The translations under genes and the position numbers were made by a program. This document shows, in pieces, positions 19,254 through 27,105 of a stretch of 64,000 bases of DNA. Source of the stretch: Planctomycetota bacterium (GTDB taxonomy: Bacteria; Planctomycetota; Planctomycetia; Pirellulales; Pirellulaceae); assembly GCA_016872725.1 (NCBI GenBank), contig VGZC01000019.1, forward strand, positions 24,342 through 88,341, read 5' to 3'. How positions within the stretch are numbered: position 1 is the first letter of the stretch; the number at the start of each line of letters is the position of its first letter. The notes below the pieces were generated by a model. The model was not told the DNA's origin. It saw only the letters and a list, made by a program, of their open reading frames with translations, and made no database searches.

Positions 19254-19694
19254 ATGGACCTTGCCATCGAACGCCTTCGAACACTGCGGGTCGCCGACGT
19301 GATGACGCGGCCCGTGATCCCCGTTTCCAGGGAGTGGACGCTGGAGCGGGCGGCCGCGGCGTTCGGCGAACACAAGATTTCGGCCGCGCCGGTCGTGGAT
19401 GGAGAGGGAGCGTGCGTGGGCATCCTGAGCGCCACCGACCTGCTCCGGCGCGTGGCCGAGGCGGAAAGCGGCGTCGGCAAACGGCCCAGGGCGTCGGACT
19501 ACATGAGTTCCGGCGTCCAGGCGGTCGCTCCCGACGCGCCCCTGCTCCTCGCGGCGCGCATGATGTGCCTGCAACACCTCCACCGGCTGCCCGTGCTGGA
19601 CCACGAAAACCGTCCCGTCGGAATCATCAGTTGCATGGATGTCGTCGCCGCGCTCGTGAACGCGATGGATGAAATGAAGATGGCCGAACCGTGA
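19254..19694 (+). CDS. Tandem CBS-domain protein
   Basis: 146 residues forming one CBS pair (Bateman module). CBS1 is about 12-65 (VADVMTRPVIPVS...APVVDGEGACVGILSATDLL) and CBS2 about 80-135 (YMSSGVQAVAPDAPLLLAARMM...LPVLDHENRPVGIISCMDVV). Such modules bind adenine nucleotides and sense energy charge. ATG 19254 has GGAGAA about 8 bases upstream; an in-frame ATG at 19239 would add five residues. It is divergent from the NtrC-type gene and 150 bp upstream of the UspA gene. Confidence 0.9.
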   Translation: MDLAIERLRTLRVADVMTRPVIPVSREWTLERAAAAFGEHKISAAPVVDGEGACVGILSATDLLRRVAEAESGVGKRPRASDYMSSGVQAVAPDAPLLLAARMMCLQHLHRLPVLDHENRPVGIISCMDVVAALVNAMDEMKMAEP

Positions 19695-19707
19695 TCGGCG
19701 CGCGACA

Positions 19708-19727
19708 CCGAACCGAACCGAACCGAA
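19708..19727. repeat. (CCGAA)4 microsatellite
   Basis: Four exact pentamers 13 bp after the CBS stop codon, in the 150-bp spacer before the UspA gene. No function is evident. Confidence 0.6.
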
Positions 19728-19844
19728 CCCACCGAGCCCAGGCCAATGAATCGATCGCGGCGTCCGGCGACAACGGCGAGCCGTCCCGGCGAAGCATGAG
19801 CCGGGCTCCGGTCCGGCGCAAGGCCATCCGAAAGGGCGTGAGCA

Positions 19845-20258
19845 ATGGCTTGGTTTCCCCGCAAACCGATTGTGGTTCCGGTCGATTTTTCCAGACCGTC
19901 GTTCGACGCCCTCGATGCGGCGCTCGAGATGGTCTCCGAGCCGCGCGACGTGTGGGTGCTTCACGTCATGCCGACGGACATCGTCGGCGATCGATGGAGC
20001 CCTCGGCGCGACGAGGCGAGGGCTGAACTCGAAGCCCGCTTGCGGGAACGCGGCGTGCATGGCGTTTCATGCGAGGTGCTCTACGGCGATCCGGGGTCGG
20101 AAGTCGCGCGATTCGCCGAGGAACGCGGCGCCGAGCTTGTGGTGATGGCGTCGCGCGGGCGCACCGGCATCCCGCGGCTGCTGCTCGGTTCCGTCGCCGA
20201 ACGCGTGTTGCGACTCGCCCATTGCCCTGTCCTGATCGTGCGCGGTTCGACGCCATGA
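19845..20258 (+). CDS. Universal stress protein, UspA family (ATP-binding type)
   Basis: 137 residues, a single Usp domain. The first strand IVVPVDFS has the ATP-contacting Asp, and the C-terminal G-x2-G-x9-G-S pattern is present in GRTGIPRLLLGS, so nucleotide binding is expected. It follows the CBS gene. Its TGA overlaps the ATG of the next gene (ATGA at 20255-20258), showing translational coupling with the kinase. Confidence 0.93.
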   Translation: MAWFPRKPIVVPVDFSRPSFDALDAALEMVSEPRDVWVLHVMPTDIVGDRWSPRRDEARAELEARLRERGVHGVSCEVLYGDPGSEVARFAEERGAELVVMASRGRTGIPRLLLGSVAERVLRLAHCPVLIVRGSTP

Positions 20259-21844
20259 ACCAACACAAGGAACGCGGTGAAAGGGAGGCGGACCCGGTTG
20301 TCGGCGAGCCCGAGTGGATGGCCGACTTGTCGGAACGGTCGGCATATCCGGAGCCGACGCGCCGGGTCGACCGGATCGAAACGCATATCTCTTGGGTTTT
20401 TCTGACCGATCGCCACGCGTACAAAATCAAGAAGCCCGTTCGGTTCCCGTTCCTCGACTTCCGCGAACTTGCGACGCGCCTCGATCTGTGCCGCGCCGAG
20501 GTGACATTGAATCAGCGTCTCGCGCCGCGCGTCTACCACGGCGTCGTGCCCGTCGCGCGGGCGCGCGGCGGGCGTTTTCAGGTCGAAGGCAAGGGGCCGG
20601 CGGTCGAATGGGCGGTCAAGATGACGCGATTGCCCGCCGACCGATGCCTTGACCGGGTTCTGCGGACGCGCGAGCCGTCCCGTCTCGAATGGATGGAACT
20701 CGGAAAGACGCTCGCCGATTTCTACAACCGGCTCCCGCCTGTTGCCATTCGGACGAGCGACTACGCCGAACGTGTCGAACGGCATGTCCGCGGGAATCGA
20801 GCCGAGTTGTTGCGCGAGGATCACCGGTTCGAACGCGATTCGGTCATGCGTTCCCAATACGCGCAGCTCGCCTTGCTCCGCATCCTGCCTCACCTGGTCG
20901 CCGATCGTGTGGGCGACGGCCGCATCGTCGAAGGCCACGGCGATCTGCGACCCGAGCATGTGTACCTGATGCAGCCGCCGGTCATCATCGATTGCCTCGA
21001 ATTCAGCCGCGAGTTCCGTGAAATCGATGTGCTCGATGAATTGGGGTTTCTTGAAATGGAATGCGATCGGCTGGGCGCGGGTCGAGCCGGGCATCGTCTT
21101 GTCGAGACGTACGCGTCGGCGTCGGGCGACCGATACCCGCGGCGCATGCTTCGGTTCTATATGGCCTATCGCGCGAGCGTCCGGGCCAAAGTGCACGCGC
21201 TCCGCGCGGCGCAGCGCGGCGGTCGCGGAGCGATCGAGTCCCTTGCCGAGGCTCGCGACTACCTGCGGCTCGCCGATCGATACGCCGATGACGTCATGCC
21301 GCCGATCGCGCTGGCCGTCTCGGGCATCTCGGGGTCGGGCAAGTCCACGCTCGCTTCGCGGATCGCCGAAGACTTGGGGATCGACGTGCTGCGGAGCGAC
21401 GCGATCCGCGGCCCATCGGCATCGGAGCGTACGGCAACGAACGAGGTCGACGGAGGGCGATACGCGCCCGAGCGTCGGGATGCGACCTATGTCGACCTGA
21501 TCCGCCGAGCGGGCGAACGGATGGCGGCCGGCGTGTCGGTGATCGTGGACGCGACGTTCCTCAAACGGACGTGGCGCGCGGCCCTGCTAGCCGAAGCGCG
21601 CCGGCATCGGACGGCCGCGTGGTGCGTCACGTGCGATTGTCCGCTCCCCATCGCGCGCCGGCGCATCGCGCAGCGCGGCGATTCGTCGTCGGAGGCGTGG
21701 CCCGACCTGGCGACCGATCAGCTTGAACGATTCGAAACCGATTTTGCAGGGCAGTCGCGCATCGCCATCGATATGACCGATTGCCCCGACCGGCAGGCCC
21801 TCAACGTCTACCGGCATCTGGCAACCTCGACGCCATTCGCATGA
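20255..21844 (+). CDS. Bifunctional APH-like / AAA_33 (zeta-type) kinase
   Basis: 529 residues, cytoplasmic. The N-terminal half is an aminoglycoside-phosphotransferase-like kinase with YKIKKPVRFPFLDF near 50 and the Brenner-type loop HGDLRPEHVYL around 230. The C-terminal third (about 350-529) is a P-loop ATPase of the AAA_33/zeta class with GISGSGKSTLAS and a conserved Asp in VIVDATFLKR. Proteins of this architecture often neighbour UspA and CBS genes, but their substrate is not established. The start at 20255 overlaps the UspA stop codon; the frame upstream overlaps UspA and shows no family similarity. Confidence 0.88.
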   Translation: MNQHKERGEREADPVVGEPEWMADLSERSAYPEPTRRVDRIETHISWVFLTDRHAYKIKKPVRFPFLDFRELATRLDLCRAEVTLNQRLAPRVYHGVVPVARARGGRFQVEGKGPAVEWAVKMTRLPADRCLDRVLRTREPSRLEWMELGKTLADFYNRLPPVAIRTSDYAERVERHVRGNRAELLREDHRFERDSVMRSQYAQLALLRILPHLVADRVGDGRIVEGHGDLRPEHVYLMQPPVIIDCLEFSREFREIDVLDELGFLEMECDRLGAGRAGHRLVETYASASGDRYPRRMLRFYMAYRASVRAKVHALRAAQRGGRGAIESLAEARDYLRLADRYADDVMPPIALAVSGISGSGKSTLASRIAEDLGIDVLRSDAIRGPSASERTATNEVDGGRYAPERRDATYVDLIRRAGERMAAGVSVIVDATFLKRTWRAALLAEARRHRTAAWCVTCDCPLPIARRRIAQRGDSSSEAWPDLATDQLERFETDFAGQSRIAIDMTDCPDRQALNVYRHLATSTPFA

Positions 21845-21929
21845 TCCGGTCCGGAATCCAGACCGGATCGGGCGTCGACGCGGCCGCCGTTTCCGGCCTG
21901 TTCGCCGACCGGCCCTCCATTTGCCGATC

Positions 21930-21957
21930 TTGTGGAACAGGGCGAGGCCGCTACAAT
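21930..21957 (+). promoter_or_regulatory. Candidate sigma70 promoter for the first DUF1549-DUF1501 pair
   Basis: TTGTGG (21930-21935), 16-bp spacer, TACAAT (21952-21957), followed by an AT-rich stretch with GGAT...ATCC (around 21972-21985) and 155 bp to the start codon at 22112. It is the only obvious -10-like island in the 267-bp gap after the kinase gene. Confidence 0.4.
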
Positions 21958-22111
21958 GGATGCGATAAAAAGGATATTTAGATCCAAATAGCCGATCCGG
22001 CCGCGCGGCCCGTCGCGGGACGACGGGGTCGAACTCGGTCCGGAACGCGCGAACGGCATGGCCACGATCCTGCCCAGCGGCCCACCGAACCCACCGTTTC
22101 AGGAGCCCGAC

Positions 22112-25100
22112 ATGGCCAACGTCGCAACCGCGGTCGCCCGAATGCTGCTCGCCGCCACGCTCCAGGCCGCTCAAAACGAGCCGTCCGGATCGATCGAATA
22201 CAACCGCGATGTCCGGCCGATCCTCGCCGAAACCTGCTTCCCCTGCCACGGTCCCGACAGCGCGTCGCGCGAAGCCGACCTGAGGCTCGATCAGCGCGAT
22301 CCGGCCATCGAATCGGGAGCCATCGTTCCCCGTTCGCCCGAAGAAAGCGGGCTCATCGAACGCATCTTCGCGACCGACGCCGATGAAGTCATGCCGCCGC
22401 CCGATTCGCGCAAGGCGCTCACGCCCGAACAAAAGGACCTGCTCAAACGGTGGATCGAGCAAGGCGCCGAGTATCAACTCCATTGGTCGCTGATTCCGCC
22501 GTCGCGCCCCGACCCGCCGCCCGTTCGGAACGCGGCTTGGGTCCGCAACCCGATCGACGCATTCGTGCTCGCTCGGATGGAGGCGGCCGGGTTGCCACCG
22601 GCGCCCGAGGCGGACCGGAGGACGATTGCGAGGCGGCTCAGTTTGGATCTGACCGGTTTACCGCCCGATCCGTCGCTTGTCGAAGCGTTCGTGAGCGACG
22701 CGGCGCCCGGCGCCTACGAGACGTTCGTCGATAGGCTCCTCGCGCTGCCCGCATGGGGCGAGCACCGCGCGCGGTATTGGCTCGACTACGCCCGCTACGC
22801 CGACTCGCACGGCATCCACTTCGACAACTACCGCGAGATCTGGCCGTACCGCGATTGGGTCATCCAGGCGTTCAACGCCAACATGCCGTACGACCGGTTC
22901 ACGATCGAGAATCTCGCCGGGGACCTCTTGCCCGATGCGACCCTCGATCAGCGTATCGGATCGGGATTCCATCGCTGCAACATCACGACGAATGAAGGCG
23001 GCGTGATCCCCGAGGAGTACGCGGTCCTCTACACGCGCGACCGGACCGAAACAACGGCCCAGGTCTGGCTCGGAATGACCGCCAACTGCGCGGTCTGCCA
23101 CGACCACAAGTTCGATCCGATATCGACGCGCGAATTCTATGAACTGTCGGCGTTCTTCAACAACACGACGCAGAATCCGATGGACGGCAACATCAAGGAC
23201 ACGCCGCCGATCGTCGTCGTTCCGTCGTCGGAGGACCGCGCGCGGTGGGACGGGCTACCCTCGGCGATCGCCGACGCGCGCCGCCGCGTCGACGAGCGGC
23301 GGGTCGCCGCGACGGGGGAATTCGCGACGTGGGCCGCCTCCTCGGACGTTGAGGACGTGCGACGATCGATACCGGTCGAGGGCCTGCATTGGCGCGCCGC
23401 GTTGGACGAGGGCACCGGAAGAACGGTCCATGTCGCCGTCGACGGCGCGCCGTCGGAGGTTGGTTTGGCCGATTCGGCCGAATGGACCGATGGGCCGGGC
23501 GGAACGCGCGCCGTGCGGGTCCAAGGCGCCGCGTTCGAATCGCCGGCCGCGGCCGATTTTGAACGCGACCAGCCGTTCACCTGCGCCGCGTGGGTCCATT
23601 TGCCGGCGAACGATTCGAGCGGCGCGGTCTGCGCGCGGATGGATGCGGGCCAGACGCATCGCGGTTGGGATTTCTGGACGCAGCGCCGCCAGGTCGGCAT
23701 GCACCTGATCCACGCGTGGCCCGACGACGCGCTCAAGGTCGTCGGCAAGGCCCAGATTCCGGCCAATCAATGGACGCACGTCGCGGTCGCCTACGACGGA
23801 TCGGCGAAGGCGGCCGGCGTCAGGATCTACTACGACGGAAAGCACCAGGAGACCTTGGTGGAAGCCGACAAGCTCGCGAACACCACGCGGATCGAAGTTC
23901 CCTTCAAGATCGGACAGAGGCATGGGAGCGAACCGCTGAGCGGCGCGGGAATCCAGGACCTTCGCGTCTATCGACGCGCGCTCGACGCCGCCGAAATCGA
24001 GACCCTCGCGCGACATTCCCACATCGTCTCGATCCTCGCGAAGGCGACCCAGGCTCGCTCGCGGACGGAGAACGATACGCTCTACGCGTGGTGGCTCGGC
24101 GCCCGTGACGCGCCCTACCGCGACGCGACGGCGGCCGTCGACGGGCTGCTCGGGGAACAAAAAGCGATCCAGGCGCGATCGCCCGTCACCCACGTCATGG
24201 CGGAAAAGGCCGAGCCGCCGAAGGCCTATGTCCTGGCACGGGGCGATTACGACAAACGCAAGGACGAAGTCGCCGCCGAGACACCCGACGTGCTCCCCCC
24301 GTTCCCCGCCGACTTCCCCAAGAATCGGCTTGGATTGGCCCGCTGGTTGTTGCTCCCCGAGCAGCCGCTCACCGCGCGCGTGACCGTCAATCGGTTCTGG
24401 TTGGAGGTTTTTGGAACGGGGCTTGTGCGGACGGCGGGAGACTTCGGCGTCGCGGGCGAGTTGCCCTCGCATCCCGAACTCCTGGATTGGCTGGCCGTCG
24501 AGTTCCGTGAATCGGGATGGGACGTGAAGAAGTTGTTGAAGACCATGGTCCTGTCCGCGACCTATCGCCAATCCGCGCTCGCCACCGAAGAGAAGATCGC
24601 GCGGGATCCCGACAACCGGCTTTGGTCGCGCGGTCCGCGGTTTCGGATGGACGCCGAAATGGTCCGCGATTACGCGTTGTCGGCGAGCGGACTGCTCGCG
24701 CGCCGGATCGGCGGGCCCAGCGTCAAGCCCTACCAACCGCCGGGTGTTTGGGAGGCGGTCGCCATGATCGGCAGCAATACGCGCGACTATCGGCGCGACT
24801 CGGGGGAGAACCTCTATCGACGGAGCCTTTATACGTTTTGGAAACGGAGCGCTCCGCCCGCGTCGCTCGAGACGTTCAATGCGCCGAGCCGCGAGGCGTG
24901 CGTGGTTCGCAGGGAACGGACGAACACGCCGCTCCAGGCGCTCGCGACGCTCAATGACGAACAGTATGTCGAGGCGGCGCGGCATCTGGCGCAGCGAGCC
25001 CTCCAGCAGGGCGACATGGCCATCGATGACCGCATTCAGTTCCTGGCCGCCCGACTCCTCGCGCGCCCCTTGGACTCGGGTGAATTGGCCGTCGTTCGCG

Positions 25101-25270
25101 ACTCGGCCGAATGGCTGGCGGCGCATTACGCGGCGCATGCCGACGATGCGACCCGGGTGATCGCGGTCGGTGAATCGAAGGCCGATCCGGCGATCGCCCC
25201 CGGACAACTCGCCGCGTGGACCATGGTGGCCAACGCGCTCTTGAATCTTGACGAGGTATTGACCAAGTAG
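22112..25270 (+). CDS. DUF1549/DUF1553 planctomycete cytochrome-like protein with LamG insert
   Basis: 1052 residues with a hydrophobic leader. PSCyt1 haem-type motif CFPCH at 42-46, then PPPDSRKALTPEQ; DUF1549 about 145-350 (DAFVLARMEAAGLPPAP, RRLSLDLTGLPP, RYWLDYARYADSHG), with a second motif CAVCH in the DHKFDP segment; a LamG/concanavalin-like sandwich about 430-640; DUF1553 about 720-1050 (NRLGLARWLL, TARVTVNRFW, RRSLYTFWKRS, NTPLQALATLND). Such proteins are exported and thought to be redox partners of co-encoded DUF1501 proteins, but no activity is proven. The start at 22112 has AGGAG six bases upstream; an in-frame ATG at 22058 lacks one. The DUF1501 gene follows after 78 bp. Confidence 0.9.
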   Translation: MANVATAVARMLLAATLQAAQNEPSGSIEYNRDVRPILAETCFPCHGPDSASREADLRLDQRDPAIESGAIVPRSPEESGLIERIFATDADEVMPPPDSRKALTPEQKDLLKRWIEQGAEYQLHWSLIPPSRPDPPPVRNAAWVRNPIDAFVLARMEAAGLPPAPEADRRTIARRLSLDLTGLPPDPSLVEAFVSDAAPGAYETFVDRLLALPAWGEHRARYWLDYARYADSHGIHFDNYREIWPYRDWVIQAFNANMPYDRFTIENLAGDLLPDATLDQRIGSGFHRCNITTNEGGVIPEEYAVLYTRDRTETTAQVWLGMTANCAVCHDHKFDPISTREFYELSAFFNNTTQNPMDGNIKDTPPIVVVPSSEDRARWDGLPSAIADARRRVDERRVAATGEFATWAASSDVEDVRRSIPVEGLHWRAALDEGTGRTVHVAVDGAPSEVGLADSAEWTDGPGGTRAVRVQGAAFESPAAADFERDQPFTCAAWVHLPANDSSGAVCARMDAGQTHRGWDFWTQRRQVGMHLIHAWPDDALKVVGKAQIPANQWTHVAVAYDGSAKAAGVRIYYDGKHQETLVEADKLANTTRIEVPFKIGQRHGSEPLSGAGIQDLRVYRRALDAAEIETLARHSHIVSILAKATQARSRTENDTLYAWWLGARDAPYRDATAAVDGLLGEQKAIQARSPVTHVMAEKAEPPKAYVLARGDYDKRKDEVAAETPDVLPPFPADFPKNRLGLARWLLLPEQPLTARVTVNRFWLEVFGTGLVRTAGDFGVAGELPSHPELLDWLAVEFRESGWDVKKLLKTMVLSATYRQSALATEEKIARDPDNRLWSRGPRFRMDAEMVRDYALSASGLLARRIGGPSVKPYQPPGVWEAVAMIGSNTRDYRRDSGENLYRRSLYTFWKRSAPPASLETFNAPSREACVVRRERTNTPLQALATLNDEQYVEAARHLAQRALQQGDMAIDDRIQFLAARLLARPLDSGELAVVRDSAEWLAAHYAAHADDATRVIAVGESKADPAIAPGQLAAWTMVANALLNLDEVLTK

Positions 25271-25348
25271 CCGGAACGTGACGGCGCGTCGAGCCGACCC
25301 GCCGGCCGCCACAACCGATCGGACACGCCTCTCGCGGAGTGAAACGGG

Positions 25349-26830
25349 ATGTCCCATTACGACCCTGGCCATCGAATCGCGGACCCGCGATGCGCCGTCT
25401 CGCGGCGCTATTTCCTTTCGCAAGGTTCGCATCTCCTCGGCGGCGCGGCGCTCGCGACCCTCGCGGGCGCTCCGAACCGCTTGAACGCGGCGGCCGCGCC
25501 CGATCGGAATTCGCCCGCTCAGCGCACGCACTTCCCCGCGAAAGCCAAACATGTCATCTACCTGCACATGGTCGGCGGCCCCGCGCAGATGGACCTGTAT
25601 GACCATAAGCCGGCGATGAAGGAGTGGTTCGATAAGGATCTTCCGGAGTCGGTGCGCATGGGCCAACGTCTGACGACGATGACATCGGGACAAGCCCGGT
25701 TCCCGATCGCGCCGTCGAGATTCCAGTTCGAACAATGCGGCCAATCGGGAATGTGGGTGAGCGAACTCCTGCCGTGGATGCGCAAGATGGTCGACGACGT
25801 GGCGTTCATCCGCGGCATGCACACGGAGGCGATCAACCACGAACCGGCTATTTCGATGATGCAGACCGGAAACCAGATCACCGGCCGGCCGTGCCTCGGC
25901 GCGTGGGCCTCGTATGGTCTGGGCTCGCTGAATCAGGACCTTCCGACGTTCGTCGTCCTGGTCGCGCGGCCGTCGAACACCGAACAGGTCCAGGCGATCT
26001 CCGCAAGGCTCTGGTCGTCGGGGTATCTTTCGGGCGAGCATGCGGGCGTTTCGTTCCGGACGAGCGGGGATCCGATTCTCCACATCAACAATCCGCCGGG
26101 TGTGTCGTCCGATGTTCGCCGCGTTACGCTCGACGGCGTTCGCGCGCTCAACGAACGGAACCTCGAGCGGCTCTGCGATCCCGAGACGCGCACGCGCATC
26201 CGACAATACGAACTGGCGTTCCGCATGCAGGCGAGCGTTCCGGAGCTGACCGATCTTTCAGCCGAGCCCGAATCGACATTCGGGCTCTACGGCGACAGCG
26301 CGCGCAAGGCGGGCACGTTCGGCAACACGGTCCTTCTGGCGCGGCGGATGGTGGAACGGGGCGTCCGGTTCATTCAGATCTACCACAACAACTGGGACAC
26401 GCACGCGAACGTCGCGGGCCGCCTGCCCGATCAGTGCCGCGACATCGATCAACCGTGTTACGGGCTCGTCCAAGACCTCAAACAACGGGGCCTTTTCGAC
26501 GAGACATTGGTCATCTGGGGCGGCGAGTTCGGCCGGACGATCTACTCGCAAGGCGGCGTATCACTCGAGAATTACGGGCGCGACCATCATCCGCGCTGTT
26601 TCACGATGTGGATGGCGGGCGGGGGAGCGAAGGGCGGCGTTGTCCACGGCGAGACCGACGATTTCTCGTACAACATCGTCCGCGATCCGGTCCACATCCA
26701 CGATTTCCACGCGACCGTCCTGCAATTGCTCGGATTCGATCACGAGCGATTCACCTACGCGCATCAAGGTCTCGACCAGCGACTGACGGGCGTCGAACCG
26801 GCTCGGGTGATTCCCGAACTTGTCGCCTGA
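25349..26830 (+). CDS. DUF1501 family protein, Tat-exported
   Basis: 493 residues. SRRYFLSQGSHLLGGAALATL is a twin-arginine leader. The core is the DUF1501 sulfatase/alkaline-phosphatase-like fold: HVIYLHMVGGPAQMDLYD after the leader, LPWMRKMVDDVAFIRGMHTEAINHEPA, LVIWGGEFGRT, GRDHHPRCFTMWMAGGGAKGG and DFHATVLQLLGFDHERFTY. Hydrolysis of a sulfate or phosphate ester is a common guess, but the function is unknown. It forms a two-gene unit with the DUF1549 gene and converges on the truncated gene at 27105. Confidence 0.92.
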   Translation: MSHYDPGHRIADPRCAVSRRYFLSQGSHLLGGAALATLAGAPNRLNAAAAPDRNSPAQRTHFPAKAKHVIYLHMVGGPAQMDLYDHKPAMKEWFDKDLPESVRMGQRLTTMTSGQARFPIAPSRFQFEQCGQSGMWVSELLPWMRKMVDDVAFIRGMHTEAINHEPAISMMQTGNQITGRPCLGAWASYGLGSLNQDLPTFVVLVARPSNTEQVQAISARLWSSGYLSGEHAGVSFRTSGDPILHINNPPGVSSDVRRVTLDGVRALNERNLERLCDPETRTRIRQYELAFRMQASVPELTDLSAEPESTFGLYGDSARKAGTFGNTVLLARRMVERGVRFIQIYHNNWDTHANVAGRLPDQCRDIDQPCYGLVQDLKQRGLFDETLVIWGGEFGRTIYSQGGVSLENYGRDHHPRCFTMWMAGGGAKGGVVHGETDDFSYNIVRDPVHIHDFHATVLQLLGFDHERFTYAHQGLDQRLTGVEPARVIPELVA

Positions 26831-27105
26831 TGTGGTGCATGCCGGTGGTTCCGGCCCTGAATGGAAAGAGCAACGGGACAGCCTCTTCTCGCCGCCGCCG
26901 AGCTCGTCTCGGCGACGACGGGCATTCCCTCGATATCGACGTACTTCGTGTAGAACGCCCCGGCGGCCTCGCGATCCCGCGCATCAACCCATTCGAAAAA
27001 CGCGTCGGGGGGCGCCGTGACGGCGGGCGAAGCCTGCTCGGCGCGCATCGGCGCACGCGCCAGGATCGCCGCGCCGAGCACCATCGCGATCATCCATGCG
27101 CGCAT
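26764..27105 (-). pseudogene. Remnant of a secreted protein, truncated after about 65 residues
   Basis: The ATG at 27105 overlaps the TGA of the upstream phosphoesterase gene (ATGA), as for a genuine coupled gene, and encodes a convincing signal peptide (MRAWMIAMVLGAAILARAPMR) then DAFFEWVDARDREAAGAFY and KYVDIEGMPVVAET. After that the frame becomes Arg/Ala-rich, runs into the 3' end of the oppositely oriented DUF1501 gene and stops. The KYVDIEG-PVVA segment resembles the start of longer planctomycete secreted proteins of unknown function (from memory, unverified). The rest of the gene seems to have been deleted. It could instead be a small secreted protein. Confidence 0.5.
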
